Below are positions 35,692 through 42,554 of a DNA stretch of 64,000 nt, in pieces. Within the stretch, counting starts at the first letter, position 1; each line of letters opens with the position of its first letter. The notes below the pieces were generated by a model. The model saw only the letters and a program-made list of their open reading frames with translations. It was not told where the DNA came from and made no database searches. Where the stretch lies: positions 1 to 64,000 of the forward strand of contig JAGWNX010000008.1 of NCBI GenBank assembly GCA_028872955.1, written 5' to 3'. The position numbers were made by a program, and so were the translations under genes. The DNA comes from Acidobacteriota bacterium (GTDB taxonomy: Bacteria; Acidobacteriota; Terriglobia; Terriglobales; Acidobacteriaceae).

Positions 35692-37017
35692 ATGGACCAT
35701 CCTCACGAGCTACGCCGCAGCCTGCGCCTGCGCGATCTCATTCTGTACGGCATCGTGCTCATTCAACCCACAGCGCCGATGCCCGTGTTCGGCGTGCTTT
35801 ATGAGAAGTCGCACGGCCACGTCACGCTGACAATCCTGCTGGCACTGGTGGCCATGCTCTTCACCGCCATCAGCTATGGACGTATGGCGAGGGCTTATCC
35901 GCAAGGCGGCTCAGCCTTTCTTTATGTCGGCAGGGAGTTGCATCCCAGTCTCGGGTATCTGACCGGCTGGGGCCTATTGATGGACTACGTCATCAATCCG
36001 CTGATCTGCACCATCTGGTGCAGCAGTGCAGCAATGAACTTTTTTCCGCACGTGCCATACATCGCCTGGGTTGCAGGCTTCGTTACGCTGTTCACGCTGC
36101 TCAACTGCAACGGCATTGAGACCTCCGCACGCATCAATGCTGCGGTTGCCGCCGCGCTTGGACTGATCATCGTCTGGATACTGACTGCGGCGATTCACTT
36201 TATCCTGGCGCGCTTTCATCCGGCCAGCATCTTCCTTGCACCTCTGCTTGCCACCGGCGGCCCAGACCGCACCGCGATCATGCGTGGCACTGCCACGGCC
36301 GTGCTCGCGTACATCGGCTTCGATGGCATCTCCACCCTCGCGGACGAGTCACACAATCCGCATCACGACATCCCGCGCGCAATCGTAATGACCTGTCTCG
36401 CTACCGGCATTCTTGGTGCGATCGAGGTCTACTTTGCAGAGCTCGCCTGGCCGCATGGCGCACGCTTTCCCGATGTCAACACAGCGTATGTCTTCGTAGC
36501 CGGTCACGTGGGTGGGCCAACGCTGTTCGCTGTCGTCAATCTCGCGTTGCTGCTCGCCACCGTGGGCTCCGGCATGGCCTCACAGCTGGGCGCGGCGCGG
36601 CTGCTGTATGCGATGGGACGCGACGGCGCTCTGCCACCCGGCTTCTTCGCTCAGGTGGATCGACGTCATCGCATTCCGCGCAACAATGTCATCCTCATCG
36701 GCGTGATCTGCTTCCTTGGGGCGCTTCTGCTCAGCTTCTCGCTCGGTGCCGACCTGCTGAACTTCGGGGCGCTGCTGGCGTTCATCGGCGTCAATCTGTC
36801 CTCCGCTGTGCGCGCATGGCGAGAGCCTGCCGCGAGCACCGCTCGGCGCCTCGCACCACTCTTCACCTCGACCATCGGGTTTCTCACCTGCAGCTTTCTC
36901 TGGTGGAATCTCGACTCCAAGGCAAAGATCGTCGGCTCAGCTTGGGCCCTGCTGGGCCTGCTGCTCTACGCAGTCCGCCGCGTCCGCACATCTGCCCCGC
37001 GCGACTCTGCCTCGTAG
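35692..37017 (+). CDS. APC-superfamily amino acid permease
   Basis: 441-residue inner-membrane transporter with about 12 hydrophobic segments; the APC signature in TM1 is degenerate (LILYGIVLIQPTAPMPVFG) and YGRMARAYPQGGSAFLYVG follows TM2. It imports amino acids or related amines. As the last gene of the operon it could export or import an amine released by the nitrilase-type enzyme. ATG 35692 (AAGGGAG, 6 bp spacing) is chosen over 35686, where the ribosome-binding site would be too close. Confidence 0.82.
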   Translation: MDHPHELRRSLRLRDLILYGIVLIQPTAPMPVFGVLYEKSHGHVTLTILLALVAMLFTAISYGRMARAYPQGGSAFLYVGRELHPSLGYLTGWGLLMDYVINPLICTIWCSSAAMNFFPHVPYIAWVAGFVTLFTLLNCNGIETSARINAAVAAALGLIIVWILTAAIHFILARFHPASIFLAPLLATGGPDRTAIMRGTATAVLAYIGFDGISTLADESHNPHHDIPRAIVMTCLATGILGAIEVYFAELAWPHGARFPDVNTAYVFVAGHVGGPTLFAVVNLALLLATVGSGMASQLGAARLLYAMGRDGALPPGFFAQVDRRHRIPRNNVILIGVICFLGALLLSFSLGADLLNFGALLAFIGVNLSSAVRAWREPAASTARRLAPLFTSTIGFLTCSFLWWNLDSKAKIVGSAWALLGLLLYAVRRVRTSAPRDSAS

Positions 37018-37213
37018 GAGCGACCTTTGTGCAGGACCTGACTGCCGATGCAGTGTCTCGCTTAGCCACGGGTACCTGGCAAGCCGGACAGACCACTCGA
37101 CGAGAGCGATGGAAAGCAGGCCACGCAAGGCGCATTCCTGGATGCGATGGCGCTCGCAAGCCTAGTGATTTAGAGGGAATTTTGTAATGGATTGAAGATG
37201 GTCGCAATCCGTT

Positions 37214-37245
37214 CCATACAAAGCTAAGTTCTTTGCTTTGTATGG
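37214..37245 (-). terminator. Hairpin just past the tRNA-Asp 3' end
   Basis: CCATACAAAG (37214-37223) pairs with CTTTGTATGG (37236-37245) around a 12-nt loop; the right arm overlaps the CCA end of the tRNA fragment by 3 nt. It probably is the original transcription terminator of the chromosomal tRNA-Asp gene, lacking a clear U tract. Confidence 0.45.
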
Positions 37246-37287
37246 CGGGGACGACGGGGCTCGAACCCGCGACCTCTGCCGTGACAG
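37243..37287 (-). other. 3' half of tRNA-Asp(GTC), putative attL of the integrative element
   Basis: On the minus strand this reads from the anticodon loop CTGTCAC (anticodon GTC) through GGCAG of the anticodon stem, the variable AGGTC, the T arm with GGGTTCGAGCCCC, the acceptor strand CGTCCCC and GCCA. The 5' half is missing: the sequence before CTGTCAC does not form the D arm, the CTGCC anticodon-stem strand or GGGGACG. This is the usual remnant left when an element integrates into a tRNA 3' end and replaces it with its own copy. Confidence 0.8.
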
Positions 37288-37340
37288 TTATGCTAAGTGG
37301 TTGTAAACAAATGATTTCATGGGCGTTGATGGCTAACTAC

Positions 37341-37551
37341 AGCACCCTTGAGCATTGAAAAACACTCGGAAAAACGCGAATTTCGATTTTCAGCACCCTC
37401 GCCAGCACCCTCGAAAATACGCCCAATTCGAGCCGTAGGGTGTTTTAGACCTCTGCCGTGCATAGGCAGCATTCTGGACTAAGGCAGAGGTCTAGCTCAA
37501 AGCGATGCCCTGCACATTCGCGAGGGTGCGGAAGGGTGCTCAAGCACCCTC
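37341..37551. repeat. Cluster of iterated AGCACCCT motifs
   Basis: Direct copies begin at 37341, 37392, 37404 and 37543; an inverted copy AGGGTGCT at 37533-37540 faces the last one across 2 bp. Three of the direct copies extend to AGCACCCTC. Short iterated sites inside an element end are typical of integrase arm-binding sites. Confidence 0.6.
37446..37494. repeat. Inverted repeat containing a tRNA-Asp anticodon-stem mimic
   Basis: TAGACCTCTGCC (37446-37457) is the reverse complement of GGCAGAGGTCTA (37483-37494). Its first half repeats 13 nt of the tRNA fragment (GACCTCTGCCGTG at 37271 and 37448). CTGCC-GTGCATA-GGCAG at 37453-37469 forms a 5-bp stem with 7-nt loop, like the tRNA anticodon arm. 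Confidence 0.6.
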
Positions 37552-37670
37552 AAAGGAGAATGGCACTATGTCTTCAGTGAGATACAGACGCCGTTTCTGC
37601 CCTGAGCGAGGTCTACTGAATGTCAGCTCCCTTCAAAGCCGTGGACCCGATGCTCCCAAAAGGGGTAGGA

Positions 37671-37695
37671 TGGAATAGGATTCAGTCCTATTCCA
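37671..37695. promoter_or_regulatory. parDE operator palindrome
   Basis: TGGAATAGGA (37671-37680) and TCCTATTCCA (37686-37695) form a perfect 10-bp inverted repeat with a TTCAG spacer, ending 14 bp before the parD ATG. Such sites mediate autorepression by the antitoxin or the toxin-antitoxin complex. Confidence 0.7.
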
Positions 37696-37709
37696 GACCG
37701 GAGGTTTCC

Positions 37710-37991
37710 ATGCGCTCGACCCAACAACTGAGCATTACGCTGCCCAATGAGATGGCCGATCTTATTCGTGCGAAGGTAGCCACAGGCGAATACGCGACGG
37801 AAAGCGAAGTCATCCGTGACGGTCTGCGGACCCTTCTCGCCCGCGACCGTGCCGTCGAAGACTGGTTACGGGAAAAAGTAGCACCCGCATATGACGCGCT
37901 CAAGGCAGACCCCTCTCGCGCCTTGTCTGCCGCGCACGTCCGCTCTGCTCTTTCCAACGCACATAAGAAGGCGCTTGCCAAGAAGGGGTAA
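37710..37991 (+). CDS. parD: ParD-family antitoxin (ribbon-helix-helix)
   Basis: 93-residue antitoxin. N-terminal ribbon-helix-helix DNA-binding region (STQQLSITLPNEMADLIRAKVATGEYATESEVIRDGLRTL is the full fold, residues 3-43), then an acidic/Ala-rich C-terminal tail that would wrap the toxin. ATG 37710 is chosen because GGAGG lies just upstream and it starts exactly at the RHH domain. The stop overlaps the parE start (TAATG). It likely represses its own promoter through the palindrome at 37671-37695 and stabilises the element. Confidence 0.88.
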   Translation: MRSTQQLSITLPNEMADLIRAKVATGEYATESEVIRDGLRTLLARDRAVEDWLREKVAPAYDALKADPSRALSAAHVRSALSNAHKKALAKKG

Positions 37992-38299
37992 TGTCCTACA
38001 CTGTCGTCTTCACGCCCGAGGCCGAAGCGCAGCTCACTGAGCTGTACGGGTACATTGCTGCGGAAGCATCCCCTGAGATCGCTGCACGTTTTACCGACGG
38101 CATTGTGACGTACTGCGAGAGCCTGAGTACCTTCCCTGCCCGTGGAAACCGGCGCGATGACATTCGCCCTGGCCTCCGCGTGACCAGCTATCGAAAGCGC
38201 GTCGCCATCGCATTCCATGTGGAGGAGGACCGGGTCAATATCATCGGAGTCTTCTATGGCGGCCAGGACTATGAAGCGACCTTGCTCGAAGAGGAATGA
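37991..38299 (+). CDS. parE: ParE/RelE-superfamily toxin
   Basis: 102-residue toxin of the ParE branch: YTVVFTPEAEAQLTELYGYIA at the N-terminus, PARGNRRDDIRPGLRV in the middle, and the C-terminal strand pair with IIGVFYGGQDYE. ParE proteins poison DNA gyrase when the antitoxin is lost. Coupled to parD by a one-base overlap. A good terminator follows 18 bp after the stop. Confidence 0.88.
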   Translation: MSYTVVFTPEAEAQLTELYGYIAAEASPEIAARFTDGIVTYCESLSTFPARGNRRDDIRPGLRVTSYRKRVAIAFHVEEDRVNIIGVFYGGQDYEATLLEEE

Positions 38300-38317
38300 G
38301 ACGACACGATTGACAAC

Positions 38318-38345
38318 AAGAAGCGGTCATCTCTGGCCGCTTCTT
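38318..38345 (+). terminator. Terminator of parDE
   Basis: AAGAAGCGG (38318-38326) pairs with CCGCTTCTT (38337-38345), 10-nt loop, with an A-rich left flank and a short T-containing right flank. It insulates the conjugation operon from parDE transcription. Confidence 0.65.
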
Positions 38346-38447
38346 GGCCTTTGCCCTGGGAATATGCCTTGCGGCAGGGATGCTCCCAGAAGCCTCAAAT
38401 GGAGATTAGCCCGCGGTAAAAGGTACTCACAGCATAACTAGCAAAGA

Positions 38448-38476
38448 AAATTGTGCAACGGCTTGTTGCACAATTT
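38448..38476. repeat. 12-bp perfect inverted repeat
   Basis: AAATTGTGCAAC (38448-38459) and GTTGCACAATTT (38465-38476) with a GGCTT spacer. It is A/T-rich at the outer ends, so it could be a terminator for either strand or a dimeric regulator site; the adjacent sequence does not decide. Confidence 0.5.
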
Positions 38477-38542
38477 CGGTGGGGCGTCGGCACGCCCGAG
38501 ACCTCCACAATTACGAGCTATAAGGCCGCATCAATCCGGCGT

Positions 38543-38565
38543 CGTCATTCCAAAATGGAATGACG
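38543..38565. promoter_or_regulatory. Operator-like palindrome before the conjugation operon
   Basis: CGTCATTCCA (38543-38552) and TGGAATGACG (38556-38565) around AAA, perfect 10-bp arms, 86 bp before the virB2 start. The arm shares TGGAAT/ATTCCA with the parDE operator. Confidence 0.5.
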
Positions 38566-38651
38566 CTCGCTCAAAAAGTCATTGGACGTATCCGCAGAGT
38601 GCCCTTAGCGTTGCGCCTAGCTGACAACACCAGGTCAGCGGAGGTGCAAAG

Positions 38652-39062
38652 ATGCTCAGAATCCGCCGCGCAATCCGGTTGGGAAAGCCTCTCAATCGGT
38701 CGTCCAATCGCTCCGCCAAACGGTGGGCAAAACCCCTCTCCAAACAAACTCTCCGCCAAGCCCTTCACCTGATGGGACCGACTCTGGCTGCGCTCACCTT
38801 TGCGGGTGTCGGCAGCAGCGTTGCTCATGCTCAGGGAACGATGGACTTCTCGGGCGCTCAAACCTTGATGTCAACCTTCAAAACTTTTGCCATGTACGCC
38901 GGGGCTGTTATCTGCCTTGGCGGACTCATTTTTGCGGGAATCCGCATGATGAGCGGACGGTTTCAAGATGCGATCCCAGGGCTTTTCGGCGCTCTTTTTG
39001 GCGCTGGAGTGCTCGGTTGGGGAGCCGGATGGATAGGCAGCCTGACCGGGCAGTCGATGTAG
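38652..39062 (+). CDS. virB2: VirB2/TrbC-family conjugative pilin
   Basis: 136-residue prepilin. A long basic N-terminal region is followed by a hydrophobic leader ending in VAHAQG (cleavage near residue 61), then two hydrophobic helices (FAMYAGAVICLGGLIFAGIRMM and a Gly-rich LFGALFGAGVLGWGAGWIG) separated by a short basic loop, the standard VirB2/TrbC layout. GGAGG precedes the ATG. First gene of the mating-pair formation operon. Confidence 0.8.
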   Translation: MLRIRRAIRLGKPLNRSSNRSAKRWAKPLSKQTLRQALHLMGPTLAALTFAGVGSSVAHAQGTMDFSGAQTLMSTFKTFAMYAGAVICLGGLIFAGIRMMSGRFQDAIPGLFGALFGAGVLGWGAGWIGSLTGQSM

Positions 39063-39075
39063 GAGGTGCATCGAC

Positions 39076-39339
39076 ATGGCCAAGCGGGGAGAGCCGTTAC
39101 CGATCAATCAGGCGCTTAATAGGCCACGAGCAAAGCTCGGATTGGACCTCAGCGCATGGATGGCGATTGTTTTCGTCTGCGTAACGGTTTTCCTCGTTGG
39201 GTTTCGCCTGCTGGCGATGGTTGCCTTTCCCACGCTTGCCGTGAGTGCATGGCTCATCGTTCGCAAACACCCGAAGATGTTTCAACTCTGGGGCCTGAGC
39301 CTCAGCCAGAAGTCCTATTATGACCCGCGCAAATACTGA
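39076..39339 (+). CDS. virB3: VirB3/TrbD-family inner-membrane protein
   Basis: 87 residues: short hydrophilic N-terminus with the typical NQALNRP, two adjacent hydrophobic segments (about 27-60) and a basic tail ending near SYYDPRKY. Partner of VirB4 at the base of the type IV secretion channel. It follows virB2 by 13 bp with GGAGG, and its 3' end overlaps virB4 by 20 bp. Confidence 0.8.
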   Translation: MAKRGEPLPINQALNRPRAKLGLDLSAWMAIVFVCVTVFLVGFRLLAMVAFPTLAVSAWLIVRKHPKMFQLWGLSLSQKSYYDPRKY

Positions 39340-41689
39340 GCAAGCCAAATTCGTTCCGTGGTTCGCCAAGGCCGGAGCCGCGTGCAGCATCGTTCCGATT
39401 GCACGCTTTATCGGCCCCAGTATCTTCGCCTTGAAAGGCGGCGGCTACGGATGCCTGTTTGCGTTGACAGGGATTGATGAAGAGGGATTGACCGACCAGG
39501 AGCTTGAATCACGGATGCGCTCGATTGAAGGCGCATTGCGTGGCCTTCCCGAAGGCGCGTGTCTCTACCAGTACACGCGCATCATGTCGGGCTATGAGCT
39601 GCCACGCCAAAAGACGTACAGCAACCCCGTCACACAGGTTTTTGTTGACGACCGGCTGACATTCCTTGAGAACTCGGCAGGATTCCGTCGTATTGACCTT
39701 CATTGGTGCCTCACGTTGGAGCCGCCCAAGCTGAAAGCATTCGACCGCAAGCCGCAGGAGAACTCCGCCGAGACATCGCGGATGCTGTCAGAGCTTCAGA
39801 AGTCAGCAACGATTCTGGAAGCTCATCTCAGCAGTCTATTGGGGCTGCGCTTACTGAATAAGCAAAGCACCTTCCAGTTCTTTTCGTATTTGTTCAATCT
39901 CGAAGAGTGGGCTTCGCAATCGCAGCTCCGCGACGATGCGGGCGTAGACCGCCAGATCGTCAGCAATCCGGTTGCATGGCACAGCGATCATCTCCGCGTG
40001 GGCAAACGCTACGTGCAGATGTATTCCCTCAAAACCACGCCGGAGGGATCGCGGCCCTGCCTCTTCTCCGGCCTGTTGGCCCTCGATTGCGATAGCATCC
40101 TCTGCTCGACGTGGCGGCCCAAATCCACTACCGCAGCCCGCAGCGAGATCGACGCACAAGAGAAGTTCATCTCCTTTTTCAAAGTGGGTGTTCTGACGCG
40201 AGTGATGAGCGGGCGCGATACTGCCTCATTTGAAACCGGAGCGGGCGCGAAGGCTGCCAACAGCAGCGTCGATGACTTGAGCCTTGTCATCCGCGAGCTG
40301 GACAAGAAGGCCCAGGGCGAATACTCACTCCGCTTGCTGCTCGCCGCTAACAGCGCGGAGCAGCTACGCGACACCACGCCGAGCGTGCATCGGATCTTCG
40401 TCGATGCGCGGGCGCAGGTGGTCGAGGAGACGCTTGGCAATCTCTGTGCGTTCTATGCCATGTTCCCCGGCAATGGGAAGTTCAATGTCTTTCCAATGTG
40501 GTTGTCCGAAGAACACCATGCCCGTTTGTCCTCCGTCTTCGCGCCACACATCGGACATCCGCATTCCGAAGACCTCGACTCCGAGTATCTGAATGTCTTC
40601 GAGACACGCACTCGAACGCCATTCTTTCAGGACGTGTACGTGGATGGGGTGCGCGTCATGCTCATCATCGGCCCCACAGGTTCAGGCAAAAGCGTGATCG
40701 GGAACGCCACCGTTGCGCTGGAGCAAAAGTATGGCGGCTTCACTTACATCTTCGACATCGGCGGCAGCTATGAAAGCGTGGTGGAGCTGTATGGTGGGCG
40801 TGTTGACCGCATCGGCAAAGATGGCCCGCGTGTCGCTCTATTCTCTCTGGAGCCGACGGAGAGCAACATCAAGTTCCTGTATTCGTTCATCAAGCTACTG
40901 CTGACGAACGGTGGCGCAGAGCTGGAGCCGGAAGACGATGATGTGATCCATAAGGCCGTGCAGGACATTTACCTGCTCGACCCGGAAAACCGCCGCCTGT
41001 CCAATCTTTTCCTGCCCAAGAAGCTCGACCGCTATCTGAGCAAATGGGTCGGGAGAGGTGTCTATAGCGCCATCTTCGACAACGTGGAAGACAGTCTCTC
41101 ACTGTCTCGCGTGCAATGCTTTGACTTCCAGGGCGTCAACAACCAGCAATACGCCGACCTCATAGAGCCGCTGATGGTATGGCTGCTCCGGCGTATCAAC
41201 GATGTGCTCTATGACCCCGCCAATCTAGGCGTACCCAAGCACATTTTGATCGAAGAAATCTTCAGTTCGATGAAGAATCGCCAGTTGCTCGAAGGTGCGC
41301 TCGCGTCCATCAAGACTGTCCGCAAAAATCTCGGCGGCGTCACCATGATTGGACAGTCCGCTGAAGACCTGGGTGAAAACGCCGACTCCATCGTGAACTC
41401 TTGCACCTCGTTCCTCTTCCTGAAAGACGCCACATTCAACCGGAAGAGGTATGCGGAGCTGTTCAAGATGACGGAACAGCAGCTCGCACTGTTTGAGAGC
41501 TTGCAGGATCGCGAGGCGCTATACATGCGCCGCGATGGACTCACCAAGGTTGTTCGCCTAAATCTCGACAGCCGCAGCTATGCGACGTTCTCCACCAAAC
41601 CCAAGGACCGGGTGCGCCGGTCGAAGCTGATTGCCAAGTATGGACTCACCGAGGGCATCACACGGTTCGCCCAGGGTGAGTCCGCATAA
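39320..41689 (+). CDS. virB4: VirB4/TrbE-family conjugation ATPase
   Basis: 789-residue cytoplasmic-face ATPase that powers pilus assembly and substrate transfer. The Walker A GPTGSGKS is at residues 451-458; the Walker B strand ILIEEI (E645-E646) has Glu where Asp-Glu is usual. A QSAEDLG segment about 40 residues further on matches the conserved motif of the VirB4/TraG superfamily. Length and the N-terminal CagE/TrbE domain (about 40-400) are normal. The start overlaps virB3 by 20 bp, as often seen for these two genes. Confidence 0.9.
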   Translation: MTRANTEQAKFVPWFAKAGAACSIVPIARFIGPSIFALKGGGYGCLFALTGIDEEGLTDQELESRMRSIEGALRGLPEGACLYQYTRIMSGYELPRQKTYSNPVTQVFVDDRLTFLENSAGFRRIDLHWCLTLEPPKLKAFDRKPQENSAETSRMLSELQKSATILEAHLSSLLGLRLLNKQSTFQFFSYLFNLEEWASQSQLRDDAGVDRQIVSNPVAWHSDHLRVGKRYVQMYSLKTTPEGSRPCLFSGLLALDCDSILCSTWRPKSTTAARSEIDAQEKFISFFKVGVLTRVMSGRDTASFETGAGAKAANSSVDDLSLVIRELDKKAQGEYSLRLLLAANSAEQLRDTTPSVHRIFVDARAQVVEETLGNLCAFYAMFPGNGKFNVFPMWLSEEHHARLSSVFAPHIGHPHSEDLDSEYLNVFETRTRTPFFQDVYVDGVRVMLIIGPTGSGKSVIGNATVALEQKYGGFTYIFDIGGSYESVVELYGGRVDRIGKDGPRVALFSLEPTESNIKFLYSFIKLLLTNGGAELEPEDDDVIHKAVQDIYLLDPENRRLSNLFLPKKLDRYLSKWVGRGVYSAIFDNVEDSLSLSRVQCFDFQGVNNQQYADLIEPLMVWLLRRINDVLYDPANLGVPKHILIEEIFSSMKNRQLLEGALASIKTVRKNLGGVTMIGQSAEDLGENADSIVNSCTSFLFLKDATFNRKRYAELFKMTEQQLALFESLQDREALYMRRDGLTKVVRLNLDSRSYATFSTKPKDRVRRSKLIAKYGLTEGITRFAQGESA

Positions 41690-41706
41690 CCGAAAGGACC
41701 AGAGAC

Positions 41707-42552
41707 ATGAAACCACCCATCCTCATCTTCATCACCTGTGGGCTTGCACTTACTGCCACTACTGCCTTTGCCTCTGGCCCTGGCACTCCAGACGGAAAAC
41801 ATCTCCAGCCAAATGCGCCACGCACCATCACCGTGTCTGAGGCAGACACGCCGCCTGTGGTCCGCGCCGCTTTGCTCCAATCGACGCTCATCCTGCTTCC
41901 AGATCAGGAGAAGGTTGCCAACGTGTTTGCAGGTGACACCGTGGATTGGGTGTTCGACGGCGGCCATGTTGCCAGCCGCTTTATCAGCATCAAGCCCAAA
42001 CTGGCGAATAGCACGACCGACGTGCATATCATCTCTGACCACGGCAACGAGTACACCTTGCAGTTGCGCGAAGTCTCCGGCGACGACGATCCCCACTTCG
42101 ATTCCAAAATCTTCATTGCCCCCGGCGACAAGGCCGCGAAAGATCGGCTGGCCGAGCTGCCCGTCTTCGTGCCCGCCGCCGAGATGGACAAGGTGAAGCA
42201 AGAGGCGGCGGCGGCGCAGGCGGCCCAGGCCGCGACGCTGAAGGCCGAGAAGTCGCAGGAAGAGGCGTATCGCAGCCAGTATCCCGGCTCGCTCCACTTT
42301 GACTACACCTGGGACAAGTCGAAGGGTAAAGAGCTTGGTTTGCAGGCAATCTGGCGCGATGACAAGTTCACGTATTTACGTGGGCAATTTCAGGAAACTC
42401 CAGCCTTGTATGAGGTGAAGGACAAGAAACCGTCCCTCATCAACTTTGATTTCGCGAACGGCCTCTATACCGTCCCGAAGGAGTTGGATAACGGCTACCT
42501 CGCCATTGGTAAACAAAAAGTGGAGTTTCACCGCACCGAGGAAGCGAGGTAG
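41707..42552 (+). CDS. virB9: VirB9/TrbG-family outer-membrane-complex protein
   Basis: 281 residues with a signal peptide (ILIFITCGLALTATTAFASG). N-terminal beta domain (VANVFAGDTVDWVFDG, VHIISDHGNEYTLQLREV), an Ala-rich coiled linker at about 165-190, and a C-terminal domain (LHFDYTW...LGLQAIWRDDKFTYLRG...YLAIGKQKVEF) that in VirB9 contacts VirB7 and VirB10. A lipoprotein VirB7 is not recognisable next to it. AAAGGA precedes the ATG. Confidence 0.8.
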   Translation: MKPPILIFITCGLALTATTAFASGPGTPDGKHLQPNAPRTITVSEADTPPVVRAALLQSTLILLPDQEKVANVFAGDTVDWVFDGGHVASRFISIKPKLANSTTDVHIISDHGNEYTLQLREVSGDDDPHFDSKIFIAPGDKAAKDRLAELPVFVPAAEMDKVKQEAAAAQAAQAATLKAEKSQEEAYRSQYPGSLHFDYTWDKSKGKELGLQAIWRDDKFTYLRGQFQETPALYEVKDKKPSLINFDFANGLYTVPKELDNGYLAIGKQKVEFHRTEEAR

Positions 42553-42554
42553 CC

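Larger units (their letters stand above)
37018..37709. other. Gene-poor attachment region of the mobile element
   Basis: 692 bp. 37018-37213 shows nothing recognisable. From 37214 it holds a hairpin, the tRNA-Asp 3' half, iterated AGCACCCT motifs, a tRNA-anticodon-stem mimic and the parDE operator. A 36-codon Arg-rich frame at 37568-37678 (start context AAAGGAG) encodes a peptide of no known family; it may be a remnant and is not annotated as a gene. Confidence 0.6.
38300..38651. other. Control region between parDE and the conjugation operon
   Basis: 352 bp without a convincing gene. Besides the parDE terminator it contains two long perfect palindromes (38448-38476 and 38543-38565) that are best read as operators for the conjugation genes. 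Confidence 0.5.

Noticed and set aside
37243-37330. Complete tRNA-Asp gene
   Set aside because: Only the 3' half is present; no D arm, 5' acceptor strand or 5' anticodon-stem strand precedes the anticodon loop.
37620-37709. N-terminal 30-residue extension of ParD
   Set aside because: It would translate through the operator palindrome; ATG 37710 has GGAGG and begins at the RHH fold.
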